From contig JAIXUQ010000084.1 in the NCBI GenBank assembly GCA_027483465.1, positions 1 to 64,000 of the forward strand: 64,000 bases of DNA. Direction: 5' to 3'. Below, in pieces: positions 29,214 through 38,688 of this stretch. Within the stretch, counting starts at the first letter, position 1. Every line of letters begins with the position of its first letter. The position numbers and the translations under genes were made by a program. The stretch is from Sphingomonadales bacterium. Its GTDB lineage: Bacteria > Pseudomonadota > Alphaproteobacteria > Sphingomonadales > Sphingomonadaceae. The notes below the pieces were generated by a model that did no database searches, was not told the DNA's origin, and saw only the letters and a program-made list of their open reading frames with translations.

Positions 29214-29355
29214 CGTTGCTGTCCAGCCGCTTGATCGATGCTGCGCTGCGGCATGTGCGCCCGCGGCACTGGCACCCCTGTGATCAAACTTACCAAGCTG
29301 TCATGTGGCTGCCCTCGCGCGCCCGCCTGTTGCCGGCGCCGCCATGGAGCCCCCG

Positions 29356-29664
29356 ATGCTTGCCAACAATGTCGTCACGATCCTGATGATCGTGTTTTCT
29401 TGGATCACCGCCATGGGCGTGCTCGCCTGGGTGGGCATATTGGCGCCGCGCCAGCTTGATACCCGCCGCCAGCGCCAGATTGCCCGGTTGCAGGCCGGCA
29501 CCGCCGCGCTGGCCGATGCCATCGCCCGCAATGGTGCCGATCCGGCCCATCTCGCCCGGCTTTCGGCGCAATATGCCGCCCATGTCCGCGCGCTGACCCA
29601 GTTGGGCCAGGCCGTACCGCCGCTGCCGGCCGCCGAAGCCGCGCCGCTGGCCAAAGCTGCCTGA
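29356..29664 (+). CDS. Hypothetical small membrane protein
   Basis: One N-terminal TM segment then Ala/Leu-rich helix; start uncertain (29344 or 29356). Confidence 0.5.
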   Translation: MLANNVVTILMIVFSWITAMGVLAWVGILAPRQLDTRRQRQIARLQAGTAALADAIARNGADPAHLARLSAQYAAHVRALTQLGQAVPPLPAAEAAPLAKAA

Positions 29665-29709
29665 TTTCGCCAGTGGACAGGCCGGCCGGGTGTGCGCACC
29701 CTGCCGGCC

Positions 29710-31221
29710 ATGACCACCACGCCCGATCCGATCTTCGATTTCCCCGCCGCGCTGGCCGCCAACGCCGCCGCCCGGCCCGATCATCCCGCCGTGATCTGCG
29801 GTGATGACCGGCTGAACTGGCGCCAATTCGTGGCCCGTGCCGAAAAACTGGCCGGCACGCTGGCCGATCATGGGGTGGGCCCCGGCGACTCGGTGGCCAG
29901 CATCGCGCTTTCCAGCGTGGATTATGTCGTGCTGTGGGCCGCCGTGCTGCGGCTGCGCGCCACCATGGCGCCGCTCGCCCCCTCCTCCACGCCCGATCAG
30001 ATTGCCGCCATGGTCGCCGATTCGGGCGCGCGTTTCGTGTTCGTCGATGCTCCCAATCGCGCCGCCTTCGCCGCCGTGCTGGCCGGCCAGACGCTGGTGG
30101 ACCTCGACCGGCTCAACACGTTCATCGATCCCACCGCCCAGGCCCCGGCGCTGGCCCCGCTCGATCCCAAGGCCGGGTTCAACATCATCTACAGCAGCGG
30201 CACCACCGGCACGCCCAAGGGCATCGTGCAAAGCTGTGCGATGCGGTCGCTGCACATCACCGGCGGCCGCCGTGTCGGCTATGGCCCGGATTGCGTCACG
30301 CTCTGCTCCACCCCGCTCTATTCCAACACCACGCTGGTCAGCTTCATTCCCACCCTGGCCTGGGGCGGCAGCGTGGTGCTGATGCCCAAATTCGATACCG
30401 GCCAATGGCTCCGCCTTGCCCAGGCCCACCGGGTGACCCACGCCATGCTGGTGCCGGTGCAATATCGCCGCCTGCTCGCCGATCCCGGCTTTGATGCCAC
30501 CGATCTGTCATCACTGCAGATGAAATTCTGCACGTCGGCACCGTTTGCCGCCGAATTGAAGGCCGAGGTGCTGCGCCGCATGCCCGGCGGCCTGATCGAA
30601 TTTTTCGGCATGACCGAAGGCGGCGTTGGCTTCATGCTGGTGGCGCACGAGCATCCCGACAAGCTGCACACCGTGGGCCTGCCACAGCCCGGCCACGAGG
30701 TGCGGATCATCGACGAGGATGGCAATGACGTGCCGCCGGGCACGCCGGGCGAGATTGTCGGCCGCTCGCCGGCCACCATGAACGGCTACCGCAACCGGCC
30801 CGATCTCACCGCCAAGGCCTATTGGATCGACCCAACCGGCAAGGAGTGGCTGCGCACCGGCGACATCGGCCGGCTGGACGAGGATGGCTTCCTCACCCTG
30901 ATGGACCGCGCCAAGGACATGATCATTTCGGGCGGGTTCAACATCTACCCCTCCGATATCGAGGCGGTGCTGCTGACGTTGCCGGGCGTGGTGGAGGCCG
31001 CCGTGGTGGGCGTGGCCAGCGAGGCGTGGGGCGAAACGCCGGTGGCCTTTGTGGTGGCGCGCGATGGCGATGCGGAAGGCTTGCGCACGGCGGCCAACGC
31101 GCAGCTGGGCAAGACGCAGCGGCTGGCGGCGGTGGTGCTGATCGATGAATTGCCGCGCAGCCATATCGGCAAGGTGCTGAAACGTGAATTGCGTGACAGT
31201 TTCCGTGGATCGGTTGCCTGA
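29710..31221 (+). CDS. Class I adenylate-forming enzyme (acyl-CoA synthetase)
   Basis: IIYSSGTTGTPKGIVQS; FFGMTEGG; WLRTGDIGRLDEDGFLTLMDRAKDMIISGGFNIYPSDIE. Confidence 0.93.
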   Translation: MTTTPDPIFDFPAALAANAAARPDHPAVICGDDRLNWRQFVARAEKLAGTLADHGVGPGDSVASIALSSVDYVVLWAAVLRLRATMAPLAPSSTPDQIAAMVADSGARFVFVDAPNRAAFAAVLAGQTLVDLDRLNTFIDPTAQAPALAPLDPKAGFNIIYSSGTTGTPKGIVQSCAMRSLHITGGRRVGYGPDCVTLCSTPLYSNTTLVSFIPTLAWGGSVVLMPKFDTGQWLRLAQAHRVTHAMLVPVQYRRLLADPGFDATDLSSLQMKFCTSAPFAAELKAEVLRRMPGGLIEFFGMTEGGVGFMLVAHEHPDKLHTVGLPQPGHEVRIIDEDGNDVPPGTPGEIVGRSPATMNGYRNRPDLTAKAYWIDPTGKEWLRTGDIGRLDEDGFLTLMDRAKDMIISGGFNIYPSDIEAVLLTLPGVVEAAVVGVASEAWGETPVAFVVARDGDAEGLRTAANAQLGKTQRLAAVVLIDELPRSHIGKVLKRELRDSFRGSVA

Positions 31222-31282
31222 ATCCGCGCCACGCCGCACACTCCGGCCCGGCGGGCATCGTCCCGCCTGAGAGGGGGGACAC

Positions 31283-31612
31283 ATGAAGATACTGGCCTTT
31301 GCCACCATCATCGGCAGCGTTGCCCAGATCATCATGGTGCTGGGTGGCCACAGTTCGCCGGCGATTGCCGAAAATTTCGCGATTGGCGGCATGGGGATTT
31401 CGGCTGTTGCCGGCTGGCTGGCGACCCGGGGGCAGAGCATCGGCCTGATCAACGCGCTCGCGCGCGGCGGTGTTGCCGGCGGCCTGTGCGCCGCCCTCGG
31501 CATCGCGGTTTCGGTGGCGCTGGGCGATGTGCCGGAAAGCCTGCTGCTGCTGGGCACGGCCAGCAGCGCCGTCACCGGCGCGATCGGCGGGGTGTTTGGC
31601 CGGCGGGGCTAG
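31283..31612 (+). CDS. Hypothetical membrane protein
   Basis: MKILAFATIIGSVAQIIMVLGGHSS, several TM segments, SD GAGAGGGGGG upstream; stop TAG lies inside the left TIR. Confidence 0.6.
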   Translation: MKILAFATIIGSVAQIIMVLGGHSSPAIAENFAIGGMGISAVAGWLATRGQSIGLINALARGGVAGGLCAALGIAVSVALGDVPESLLLLGTASSAVTGAIGGVFGRRG

Positions 31613-31802
31613 AGCGGTTTCCGAGCAATCTGAACCACCATCATCGCCCTTGCGGGCGACCCCTGGCGGGGCGGGCCGATTTCGGCCCGGTGCAGCGTCG
31701 CTGTGTCGGTTGCGATGCGCTGCATCGCGCCCTTCTACTCCTTGCACTGAACCAAAATCGGCTCCGTGCTGGCGATCCGGATTGCTCGGAAACCGCTCTA
31801 GC
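31608..31802. mobile_element. 195-bp MITE-like element with 23-bp perfect terminal inverted repeats
   Basis: GCTAGAGCGGTTTCCGAGCAATC (31608-31630) and its exact reverse complement (31780-31802); no ORF; internal hairpins. Confidence 0.75.
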
Positions 31803-33201
31803 GCAACGCCGCCAATGCCTGCGCCGCCGCCGCCACGGTGCGGCGCACATCGTCGGCGTTGGTCTGCCAGTTGCACACGCTGATGCGCATGGTGCGCTCA
31901 CCCTGCCACAGCGTCCCGCTGAAGAACGCCTCGCCGCTGGCGTTGATGGCGGCGATCACCGCATCGCTGATGTTGCGGCCGGCACGATCGTGGAAACGGA
32001 TCATGCCCTGGTTCATCACCGGCCGGGCGATGCTGGTGGCACCATCCAGCGCGGCGATCCCATCGTGGATGCTTGCCGCATGATCACAGCAGCGCTCGAT
32101 CAGATCGGCCAGGCCATCGCGGCCCAATTCCAGCAGCGCGGCCAGCGTGGGCAGGGCGCGGGCGCGGCGTGACCATTCGGGCGTGTAATCCATGGGATCG
32201 CGCGTGTCGCCGCCTTCGGTCAGGTAACTCGCCGTCATCCGCATGCTGGCCTTCAGCGCATCGCCATGGCGGGTGATGGCCATGCCGGCATCATAGGGCG
32301 TGTTGAGCCATTTGTGGCCATCGGTGGCCCAGCTGTCGCAGCGTTCGATGCCGGCCACCTGGTGGCGCAGCCGCGGGCTGGCATTCAGCCACAGGCCGAA
32401 GGCGCCATCCACATGCACCCAGGCGCCGGCGGCATGGGCGATCGGCACCAGCCGGGCAAAATCATCGCAGGCACCCAGATTGAGATCGCCGGCATTCAGG
32501 ATGACGATGGTGGGCGCGCCCTGCGCCGAGGCCAGCGCCGCGACCAGTTCATCAACGCCGACCTTGCCCAAGCCCGCTTCGGTTCCGCCGCCGCCCAGTG
32601 GCACGATGCAGCCGGTGCCGAGGCCAAGCAGGCGCAGCGCCCGGTCCACACTGGAATGGCGGTGGGCGTTGGCCAGCACCATCACTGGCGGGGCACCGAT
32701 CAGCCCGTCCACCTCCACATCCCACCCGGCCTTGGCCAGCACATGATTGCGGGCGGCGGCCAGCGCGGTGGCATGGCTCATCTGGCAGCCGGTGGTGAAG
32801 CTGTAGGCGCAGGTTGGCGGCAGGTGCAGCGCCTCCAGCAGCAGCCGGCCGGCCACCTCCTCCAGCACCGCGCTGGCCGGGCTGGTGGCAGCCAGCACGG
32901 CATTCTGATCCCACAATGTCGCCATCACATCCGTGGCCTGCGCGGCCGGCAGCGCGCCGCCCTTCACCCAGGCGAAAAATCGGCCCGAAAGATTGCCCAT
33001 CAGCCCCGGCTCGGCGGCGCGGGCGATCAGATCAACCACGGCGGCCGCATCCATGCCGGTGGCCGGCAGCGCGGCAGGCAGCGGCGCCAGCATGTCGGCA
33101 CGGGTGCCGGTGGGGGCGACGCTGCGGCTGGACTGGGCCTCCACAAAGCGGCGGCCGTGGGTGATGGCAAGATCAAGCGGGCTGGTCATGGCGGTTGGCA
33201 T
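31798..33201 (-). CDS. Pyridoxal-dependent group II decarboxylase family protein
   Basis: SWATDGHKWLNTPYDAG Schiff-base Lys motif; CAYSFTTGCQMSHATALAAARN; start 33201 or 33189. Confidence 0.88.
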   Translation of the reverse strand: MPTAMTSPLDLAITHGRRFVEAQSSRSVAPTGTRADMLAPLPAALPATGMDAAAVVDLIARAAEPGLMGNLSGRFFAWVKGGALPAAQATDVMATLWDQNAVLAATSPASAVLEEVAGRLLLEALHLPPTCAYSFTTGCQMSHATALAAARNHVLAKAGWDVEVDGLIGAPPVMVLANAHRHSSVDRALRLLGLGTGCIVPLGGGGTEAGLGKVGVDELVAALASAQGAPTIVILNAGDLNLGACDDFARLVPIAHAAGAWVHVDGAFGLWLNASPRLRHQVAGIERCDSWATDGHKWLNTPYDAGMAITRHGDALKASMRMTASYLTEGGDTRDPMDYTPEWSRRARALPTLAALLELGRDGLADLIERCCDHAASIHDGIAALDGATSIARPVMNQGMIRFHDRAGRNISDAVIAAINASGEAFFSGTLWQGERTMRISVCNWQTNADDVRRTVAAAAQALAALR

Positions 33202-33318
33202 AGCGCGGCAGGCGCCCGGCGTCTCGCCGAAATCAGACGGCGCCAGCGGCAGAATCCGGCTGGCGCGGCTGCGACAATCTGGCTATTTCGCATCTGCAAC
33301 ATGGGAACAGGAGGCCGT

Positions 33319-34029
33319 GTGGCCAACAAACTCTACCCCGATGCCGCCGCCGCGCTGGATGGCCTGCTGTTTGATGGCATGACGATCATGTCGGGCGGCT
33401 TTGGCCTGTGCGGCATTCCGGAAAATCTGATCACCGCGCTGCGGGCTTCGGGCGTGAAGGGGCTCACCTGCATCTCCAACAATGCCGGCGTGGATGGCTT
33501 TGGGCTGGGCCTGCTGCTGGAGACACGGCAGATCGCCCGGATGATCTCCTCCTACGTGGGGGAGAACAAGGAGTTCGAGCGGCAATATCTGGCTGGCGAG
33601 CTGCAACTGGAGTTCAACCCGCAGGGCACCCTGGCCGAACGCATCCGCGCCGGCGGGGCCGGCATTCCGGGGTTCTATACCAAGACCGGCGTGGGCACGC
33701 TGGTGGCGGACGGCAAGGAACACAAGGATTTCAATGGCGAGACCTATATCCTGGAAACCGGGCTGGTGGCGGATCTGAGCATCGTCAAGGCGTGGAAGGC
33801 CGATCCCCACGGCAACCTCGTCTTCCGCAAGACGGCGCGCAATTTCAACCCGATGATGGCCACTGCCGGCAAGGTGACCGTGGCCGAGGTGGAGGAGCTG
33901 GTGCCGGCCGGCAGCCTTGATCCGGACCATATCCACACGCCGGGCATTTTCGTGCAGCGATTGTTCGTGGGGACGAATTACGAGAAGCGCATCGAGCAGC
34001 GCACGGTGCGCCAGAAGGAGCAGGCGTGA
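33319..34029 (+). CDS. scoA: 3-oxoacid CoA-transferase subunit A
   Basis: DGMTIMSGGFGLCGIPENLI...GELQLEFNPQGTLAERIRAGGAGIPGFYTKTGVGT; SD AGGAGG before GTG. Confidence 0.92.
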   Translation: MANKLYPDAAAALDGLLFDGMTIMSGGFGLCGIPENLITALRASGVKGLTCISNNAGVDGFGLGLLLETRQIARMISSYVGENKEFERQYLAGELQLEFNPQGTLAERIRAGGAGIPGFYTKTGVGTLVADGKEHKDFNGETYILETGLVADLSIVKAWKADPHGNLVFRKTARNFNPMMATAGKVTVAEVEELVPAGSLDPDHIHTPGIFVQRLFVGTNYEKRIEQRTVRQKEQA

Positions 34030-34661
34030 TGTGGACGCGTGACAGCCAAGCTGCCCGTGCCGCGCAGGAATTGCAGGACGGGTTTTATGTGAACCTGGGG
34101 ATCGGCATGCCCACCCTGGTGGCCAATTTCATCCCCGAAGGCGTGGATGTGACGCTGCAAAGCGAAAACGGCATGCTGGGCATGGGGCCGTTCCCGTTCG
34201 CGGGCGAAGAAGACCCGGATCTGATCAACGCCGGCAAGCAGACCATCACCGAACTTGACCGCACCAGCTATTTCAGCAGCGCCGACAGTTTCGCCATGAT
34301 CCGCGGCGGCCATGTGGACCTTTCGATCCTGGGCGCCATGGAAGTGGCCGACAATGGCGACATCGCCAACTGGATGATCCCCGGCAAGATGGTGAAGGGC
34401 ATGGGCGGCGCCATGGACCTGGTGGCCGGCGTGAAGAAGATCATCGTGTTGATGGAGCACAATGCCAAGGACGGATCGGCCAAGTTCAAGCGCGCCTGCA
34501 CCCTGCCGCTCACCGGCAGGCAAGTGGTGGACATGGTGATTTCCGATCTGGCGGTGCTGGCGCGGCCGGCCAAGGGCGCGCCGTTCAAGCTGATCGAACT
34601 GGCGCCAGGCGTTGATCTGGAAACGCTGAAGGCCCGCACCGAAGGCCATTTCGAGGTCTGA
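34029..34661 (+). CDS. scoB: 3-oxoacid CoA-transferase subunit B
   Basis: YVNLGIGMPTLVANFIPEGVDVTLQSENGMLGMGPFP. Confidence 0.93.
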   Translation: MWTRDSQAARAAQELQDGFYVNLGIGMPTLVANFIPEGVDVTLQSENGMLGMGPFPFAGEEDPDLINAGKQTITELDRTSYFSSADSFAMIRGGHVDLSILGAMEVADNGDIANWMIPGKMVKGMGGAMDLVAGVKKIIVLMEHNAKDGSAKFKRACTLPLTGRQVVDMVISDLAVLARPAKGAPFKLIELAPGVDLETLKARTEGHFEV

Positions 34662-34722
34662 AACCCGCCAGACCGGGCGGGGTGAGCGGGATTAGGCCGG
34701 GCTTCCGGACAAGGAGCCCCGC

Positions 34723-35184
34723 ATGACCGATTTCCGCGCCATCGGCATGGATGCCGCCACCGCCGCCCGCCTGCGCACCGCCGGCCTTGATGATGCCGGC
34801 AACGCGGTTGTGGCGCGCGACAGCGGCGGGCCGTGCCGCTTCACCCTGAGCGATCATCCAGCCGGCAGCGCCATGCGCCTGCTCAGCTGGGCCGTGCCGC
34901 GCCCGGCCGGCGTCTATGCACTGGCCTCGCCGATCTTCCTGTCGGCAACGGGCGGTGCGGCCTGGGATGCGCCCGGCGTGGTGCCGCCGGTGGTGGCGGC
35001 GCGGCAGGTGGCGCTCAGGGCCTATGATGCCGCTGGCATGATGGTCTATGCGGCCAACCGGCTGGTGCTGGATGGCGGCCATGGCGATGTGATCAGGTCA
35101 TTGCTTGACCAGCACGAGGTGGCGTTCCTGAATTGCCACACCGCGCTGGCCGGCTGCTATCTCTGCCGGTTCGAACGGGTGTGA
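34723..35184 (+). CDS. DUF1203-like hypothetical protein
   Basis: CRFTLSDHPAGSAMRLLSW...VAFLNCHTALAGCYLCRFERV. Confidence 0.65.
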   Translation: MTDFRAIGMDAATAARLRTAGLDDAGNAVVARDSGGPCRFTLSDHPAGSAMRLLSWAVPRPAGVYALASPIFLSATGGAAWDAPGVVPPVVAARQVALRAYDAAGMMVYAANRLVLDGGHGDVIRSLLDQHEVAFLNCHTALAGCYLCRFERV

Positions 35185-35237
35185 CAATGGGGCCGGCAGA
35201 CTGGCTGCCGGCCCGATGCCCTGGCCTGTTCGCCGGA

Positions 35238-35843
35238 TCAGAAGCGGAAGTTGATGCCGGTCATCACCGCGTGGCGGTGATAGTTCAGCGTGGACGGCCC
35301 GCCCGTGCCGGGCAGCGTATCGTTGCCATAATCGGCATAATTATACTCCAGCCGGGCCGAGATGTTGCTGCCCAGCTTGTGCTCATAGCCAACGCCCAGC
35401 AGATAGCCGTCGCGGTTTTCGGACGGGCCGGTGGGGTTGCTGATGCTGTAGCGCGCATTGGAATAGCCGCCGCGGGCATAGACAAGGCCATTGGGCGCGA
35501 TCACCCAGCCGGCGCGGCCGGTCACATTGATGGTGCGGCCCTGCTCAACGTCAAAGCCCGCGAAGCGCGTCTGCCCGGTGCGGCCGGTGATCGACGTTTC
35601 CAGGCCCAGCACGGCCGAACCGATCTGGAAATCATAGCCGATCTGGCCGCCATAGGCGAAGCCGTCGCTGCTGGCGCGCACCGTCGCCGGCGGCACCGTG
35701 CTGGTGGTGAGCGACTGGCGATCCTGCTGCCAGCCGAACTGGCCGCCGATGAACGGGCCCTGGAAAGGCTTGTCCCCGTCAGCCGCCAGCGCGGGCGAGG
35801 CAAAGGCGGCGGCGGCAACAGCGGCAAGGATGAGACGTGACAT
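35238..35843 (-). CDS. Outer membrane beta-barrel protein
   Basis: Signal peptide ALAADGDKPFQGPFIGGQFGWQQD; alternating strands; C-terminal GINFRF. Confidence 0.85.
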   Translation of the reverse strand: MSRLILAAVAAAAFASPALAADGDKPFQGPFIGGQFGWQQDRQSLTTSTVPPATVRASSDGFAYGGQIGYDFQIGSAVLGLETSITGRTGQTRFAGFDVEQGRTINVTGRAGWVIAPNGLVYARGGYSNARYSISNPTGPSENRDGYLLGVGYEHKLGSNISARLEYNYADYGNDTLPGTGGPSTLNYHRHAVMTGINFRF

Positions 35844-35993
35844 GGATTTTGATCCTTCTTGTTGGGCCGGCGATGGGGGTGCCGGCTGCCCTGCTTGTGG
35901 CGCAGCCGCACTGGCCGGGTGATGAACGGATTTGGGCAAACCGTTGATATCCTGCCCTTTTTCGTTCAGCCGCGCTTCAGCTTCCCCGAGTGC

Positions 35994-36022
35994 TTGACGT
36001 AAAGAGCAAATCTTTTTATGTT
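35994..36022 (+). promoter_or_regulatory. Housekeeping-type promoter for DUF2975/XRE pair, with ACGTAAAG direct repeats
   Basis: TTGACG-N17-TATGTT; ACGTAAAG at 35997-36004 and 36025-36032. Confidence 0.55.
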
Positions 36023-36052
36023 TCACGTAAAGTTCATTACGGGAGAAATCAT

Positions 36053-36541
36053 GTGACCGCCACCGCTTCCAACCCCCGCCACCTGCGTGAGGATTTCGCC
36101 AGCCTGGCCCGGTTCCTGAAATTGCTGTTTGGCTTTGCCGCCCTGTCGCTGTTTGCCGAAGCCTATGTGCCGATGAAGCACATGGCGGCCGGGCTGGTTG
36201 ATGGCGTGCAAGGGGACTGGATGGCGGCTTCCGAGCGGCTCATCGCACTGGTCCCGGCTGCCCTCCTGCTGGGCGCCCTGTGGCAGGGATTGCAGCTGTT
36301 CAGCCATCTTGAACAGGGGCCGCTGCTCTCGCCGCCCACCGGCCGCCTGGTGAAACGCGCGGGTGAATGGATGGTCGCGGCGGCCGTGGCGGGTGTGGCG
36401 ATCGGCGAGATCCAGAATGGCGCCGCCCATGGTCTGGCGCTGCTGGTCGGCCTGGCCGCCGTTGGGCTTGCCCTGCGCAGTCTGGCCGGCGTGCTGGACC
36501 ATGCCGCCGCCCTTCAAGCCGATCTCGATCAGATCGTCTGA
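36053..36541 (+). CDS. DUF2975-like membrane protein
   Basis: Four predicted TM segments; directly upstream of small XRE gene; GTG start after GGGAG. Confidence 0.6.
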   Translation: MTATASNPRHLREDFASLARFLKLLFGFAALSLFAEAYVPMKHMAAGLVDGVQGDWMAASERLIALVPAALLLGALWQGLQLFSHLEQGPLLSPPTGRLVKRAGEWMVAAAVAGVAIGEIQNGAAHGLALLVGLAAVGLALRSLAGVLDHAAALQADLDQIV

Positions 36542-36544
36542 ACC

Positions 36545-36769
36545 ATGGCGATCATCGTCACCCTCGACATCATGCTCGCCCGCCGCAAGCTGAAGGCGCG
36601 CGATGTCGCCGCCGCCATCGGCATCGCCGAAACCAACCTGTCGCTGCTGAAATCCGGCAAGGTGAAGGGCGTGCGCTTCGATACGCTGGCCAGATTGTGC
36701 CGTGTGCTTGATTGCCAGCCCGGCGATCTGCTCAGCTTCGATGCCAGCGCACCGGACGAGACGGATTAG
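36545..36769 (+). CDS. XRE-family HTH regulator, YozG-like
   Basis: MLARRKLKARDVAAAIGIAETNLSLLKSGKVKGVRFDTLARLCRVLDCQPGDLL. Confidence 0.88.
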   Translation: MAIIVTLDIMLARRKLKARDVAAAIGIAETNLSLLKSGKVKGVRFDTLARLCRVLDCQPGDLLSFDASAPDETD

Positions 36770-36778
36770 CGGACTCCA

Positions 36779-36832
36779 GGCCCCTCCGCCTCGCTGCGCT
36801 CGGCACCTCCCCATCCTTCGGCTGGGGAGGAC
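36779..36832. repeat. REP-like repeat, copy 2 (inverted, diverged)
   Basis: GGCCCCTCCGCCTCGCTGCGCTCGGCACCTCCCCATCCTTCGGCTGGGGAGGACC. Confidence 0.65.
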
Positions 36833-36836
36833 CGAT

Positions 36837-37877
36837 TCAGCCTTTTTTCAGGTGGCGACGGCCCAGCAGTTCGGCGATCTGCACGGCGTTCAGCGCGGCG
36901 CCCTTGCGCAGATTGTCCGAAACGCACCACAGGGCGAGGCCGTTTTCCACCGTCGGGTCCTTGCGCACGCGGGACACGAAGGTGGCATAATCGCCCACAC
37001 ATTCCACCGGGGTGACGTAGCCACCGTCCTCGCGCTTGTCGATCAGCATGACGCCGGGGGCTTCCCGCAGCAGGCCCTGCGCCTTGGCCACGCTGATCGG
37101 CATTTCGAATTCGACGTTGATGGCCTCCGAATGGCCGACAAACACCGGCACGCGCACGCAGGTCGCCGTCACCTCGATCTCGGGATCGAGGATCTTGCGG
37201 GTCTCCGCGGTCATCTTCCACTCTTCCTTGGTGTATCCGTCCATGCCGCTGTCGGCGCCCATGAAGCTGTCGATGTGCGGGATCACGTTGAAGGCGATGC
37301 GCTTGGTGAACTTGGTCTGTTCGGGCTCGTCGCCCACGAAGATGGCGCGGGTCTGGTTGAACAGCTCGTCCATGCCGGCCTTGCCGGCGCCCGACACTGA
37401 TTGATAGGTGCTCACCACCACGCGCTTGATGATGGCGGCATCGTGCAGCGGCTTCAGCGCCACCACCATCTGGGCAGTGGAGCAATTGGGATTGGCGATG
37501 ATGTTGCGCTTCTTATAACCGTCGATGGCGTCCGGGTTCACCTCCGGCACGATCAGCGGCACATCGGGCTCCATGCGGTAGAGCGACGAGTTGTCGATCA
37601 CCACGCAGCCCTGCGATGCGGCCCTGGGCGCATGGATTTTCGTGGGGCCGGAACCGGCGGCGAACAGGGCGATATCCCAGCCGGTGAAATCGAAATGCTC
37701 GATATTCTGCACCTTGAGCGTGCGGCCATCCTCACCGAAATCGATGATGTCGCCGGTGGAACGCGGGCTCGCCACCGCGGCAATCTCGGCCAGCGGGAAC
37801 TGGCGTTCCGCCAGGATATTCAGCATTTCGCGCCCGACATTGCCGGTGGCGCCAACGACAACAACCTTGTAGCCCAT
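36837..37877 (-). CDS. asd: Aspartate-semialdehyde dehydrogenase
   Basis: VVGATGNVGREMLNILAERQFP; NPNCSTAQMVVALKPL; RVPVFVGHSEAINVEFE. Confidence 0.95.
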   Translation of the reverse strand: MGYKVVVVGATGNVGREMLNILAERQFPLAEIAAVASPRSTGDIIDFGEDGRTLKVQNIEHFDFTGWDIALFAAGSGPTKIHAPRAASQGCVVIDNSSLYRMEPDVPLIVPEVNPDAIDGYKKRNIIANPNCSTAQMVVALKPLHDAAIIKRVVVSTYQSVSGAGKAGMDELFNQTRAIFVGDEPEQTKFTKRIAFNVIPHIDSFMGADSGMDGYTKEEWKMTAETRKILDPEIEVTATCVRVPVFVGHSEAINVEFEMPISVAKAQGLLREAPGVMLIDKREDGGYVTPVECVGDYATFVSRVRKDPTVENGLALWCVSDNLRKGAALNAVQIAELLGRRHLKKG

Positions 37878-37971
37878 GTTCCACTCCTTGGGCTGCGGCT
37901 GTTAGCGCATCGGGGCGCAGAGTCAAAATGGGCTTTTGGCCAGACAGGCGCTGCGCCGGGCGGCGGCGGAT

Positions 37972-38397
37972 TCAGGCCGGTGGCAGGAACGGGTTGAGCA
38001 GCGCCACACCCATCGCGGCAAAATCGGCGGTGTTGCGGGTCACCACGGTCAGGCCGGCATCCAGCGCGGTGGCGGCAATCCAGGCATCACGCTCCGACTT
38101 GGGATCGGGAATATGCAGCCCGGCACAGCGCAGCGCCACGGCGCGGTTCAGCGGCAGGGTGCGCCGTTCCCAGCATGGCAGCACCCGGGTGGCAAACCAC
38201 GCCCGCAGCCCGGCCCCCTGCACCGGATCGCGGCGCTCCATCTGCTGCACGCCGCGTTCCAGTTCAAACAGGCTCATCACCGAGATGCTGGTGGTTGCCA
38301 CATCCACCCCGGCCAGCCAGCGCGCGGCATGGGGATCGATCCGGCTGGTCCCCAACTTGCGCGATTCGGAAATGATGTTGGTATCGAGCAGGAACAT
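37972..38397 (-). CDS. vapC: PIN-domain VapC toxin
   Basis: MFLLDTNIISESRK; DAWIAATALDAGLTVVTRNTADF. Confidence 0.92.
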   Translation of the reverse strand: MFLLDTNIISESRKLGTSRIDPHAARWLAGVDVATTSISVMSLFELERGVQQMERRDPVQGAGLRAWFATRVLPCWERRTLPLNRAVALRCAGLHIPDPKSERDAWIAATALDAGLTVVTRNTADFAAMGVALLNPFLPPA

Positions 38398-38642
38398 CAG
38401 TCGCCCAGATCGGGCACCGGCGATTGCAGCCCAGATCGCGGCGGTTCCCACGCGAAATCCAGCGGCGTTGCCGGCGCCAGCGCAGCGGCCAGCGTCTGAT
38501 GCCCGGCGGCCAGTTGTTCCAGCGCGTCCTCGATCACCTCGGCCTGGCTGCGGCCGCCAGCCGTGAGCCGCGCCAGCAAGGCGGCAGCGCGGGCCGACCG
38601 GATGGTGATCGGCGGTTGATGGCGGCGGGCAATACCAGACAT
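38397..38642 (-). CDS. vapB: VapB-type antitoxin
   Basis: Small protein upstream of VapC with ATGA overlap; ITIRSARAAALLARLTAGGRSQAEVIEDALEQL. Confidence 0.78.
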   Translation of the reverse strand: MSGIARRHQPPITIRSARAAALLARLTAGGRSQAEVIEDALEQLAAGHQTLAAALAPATPLDFAWEPPRSGLQSPVPDLGD

Positions 38643-38659
38643 GCCAGCCAGCATATCAT

Positions 38660-38687
38660 CGTGCATGCACGCGTGCAAGCACGTGCA
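38660..38687. promoter_or_regulatory. Overlapping palindromes, candidate VapBC operator
   Basis: CGTGCATGCACG (38660-38671), TGCACGCGTGCA (38666-38677), GCACGTGC (38679-38686). Confidence 0.7.
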
Positions 38688-38688
38688 G

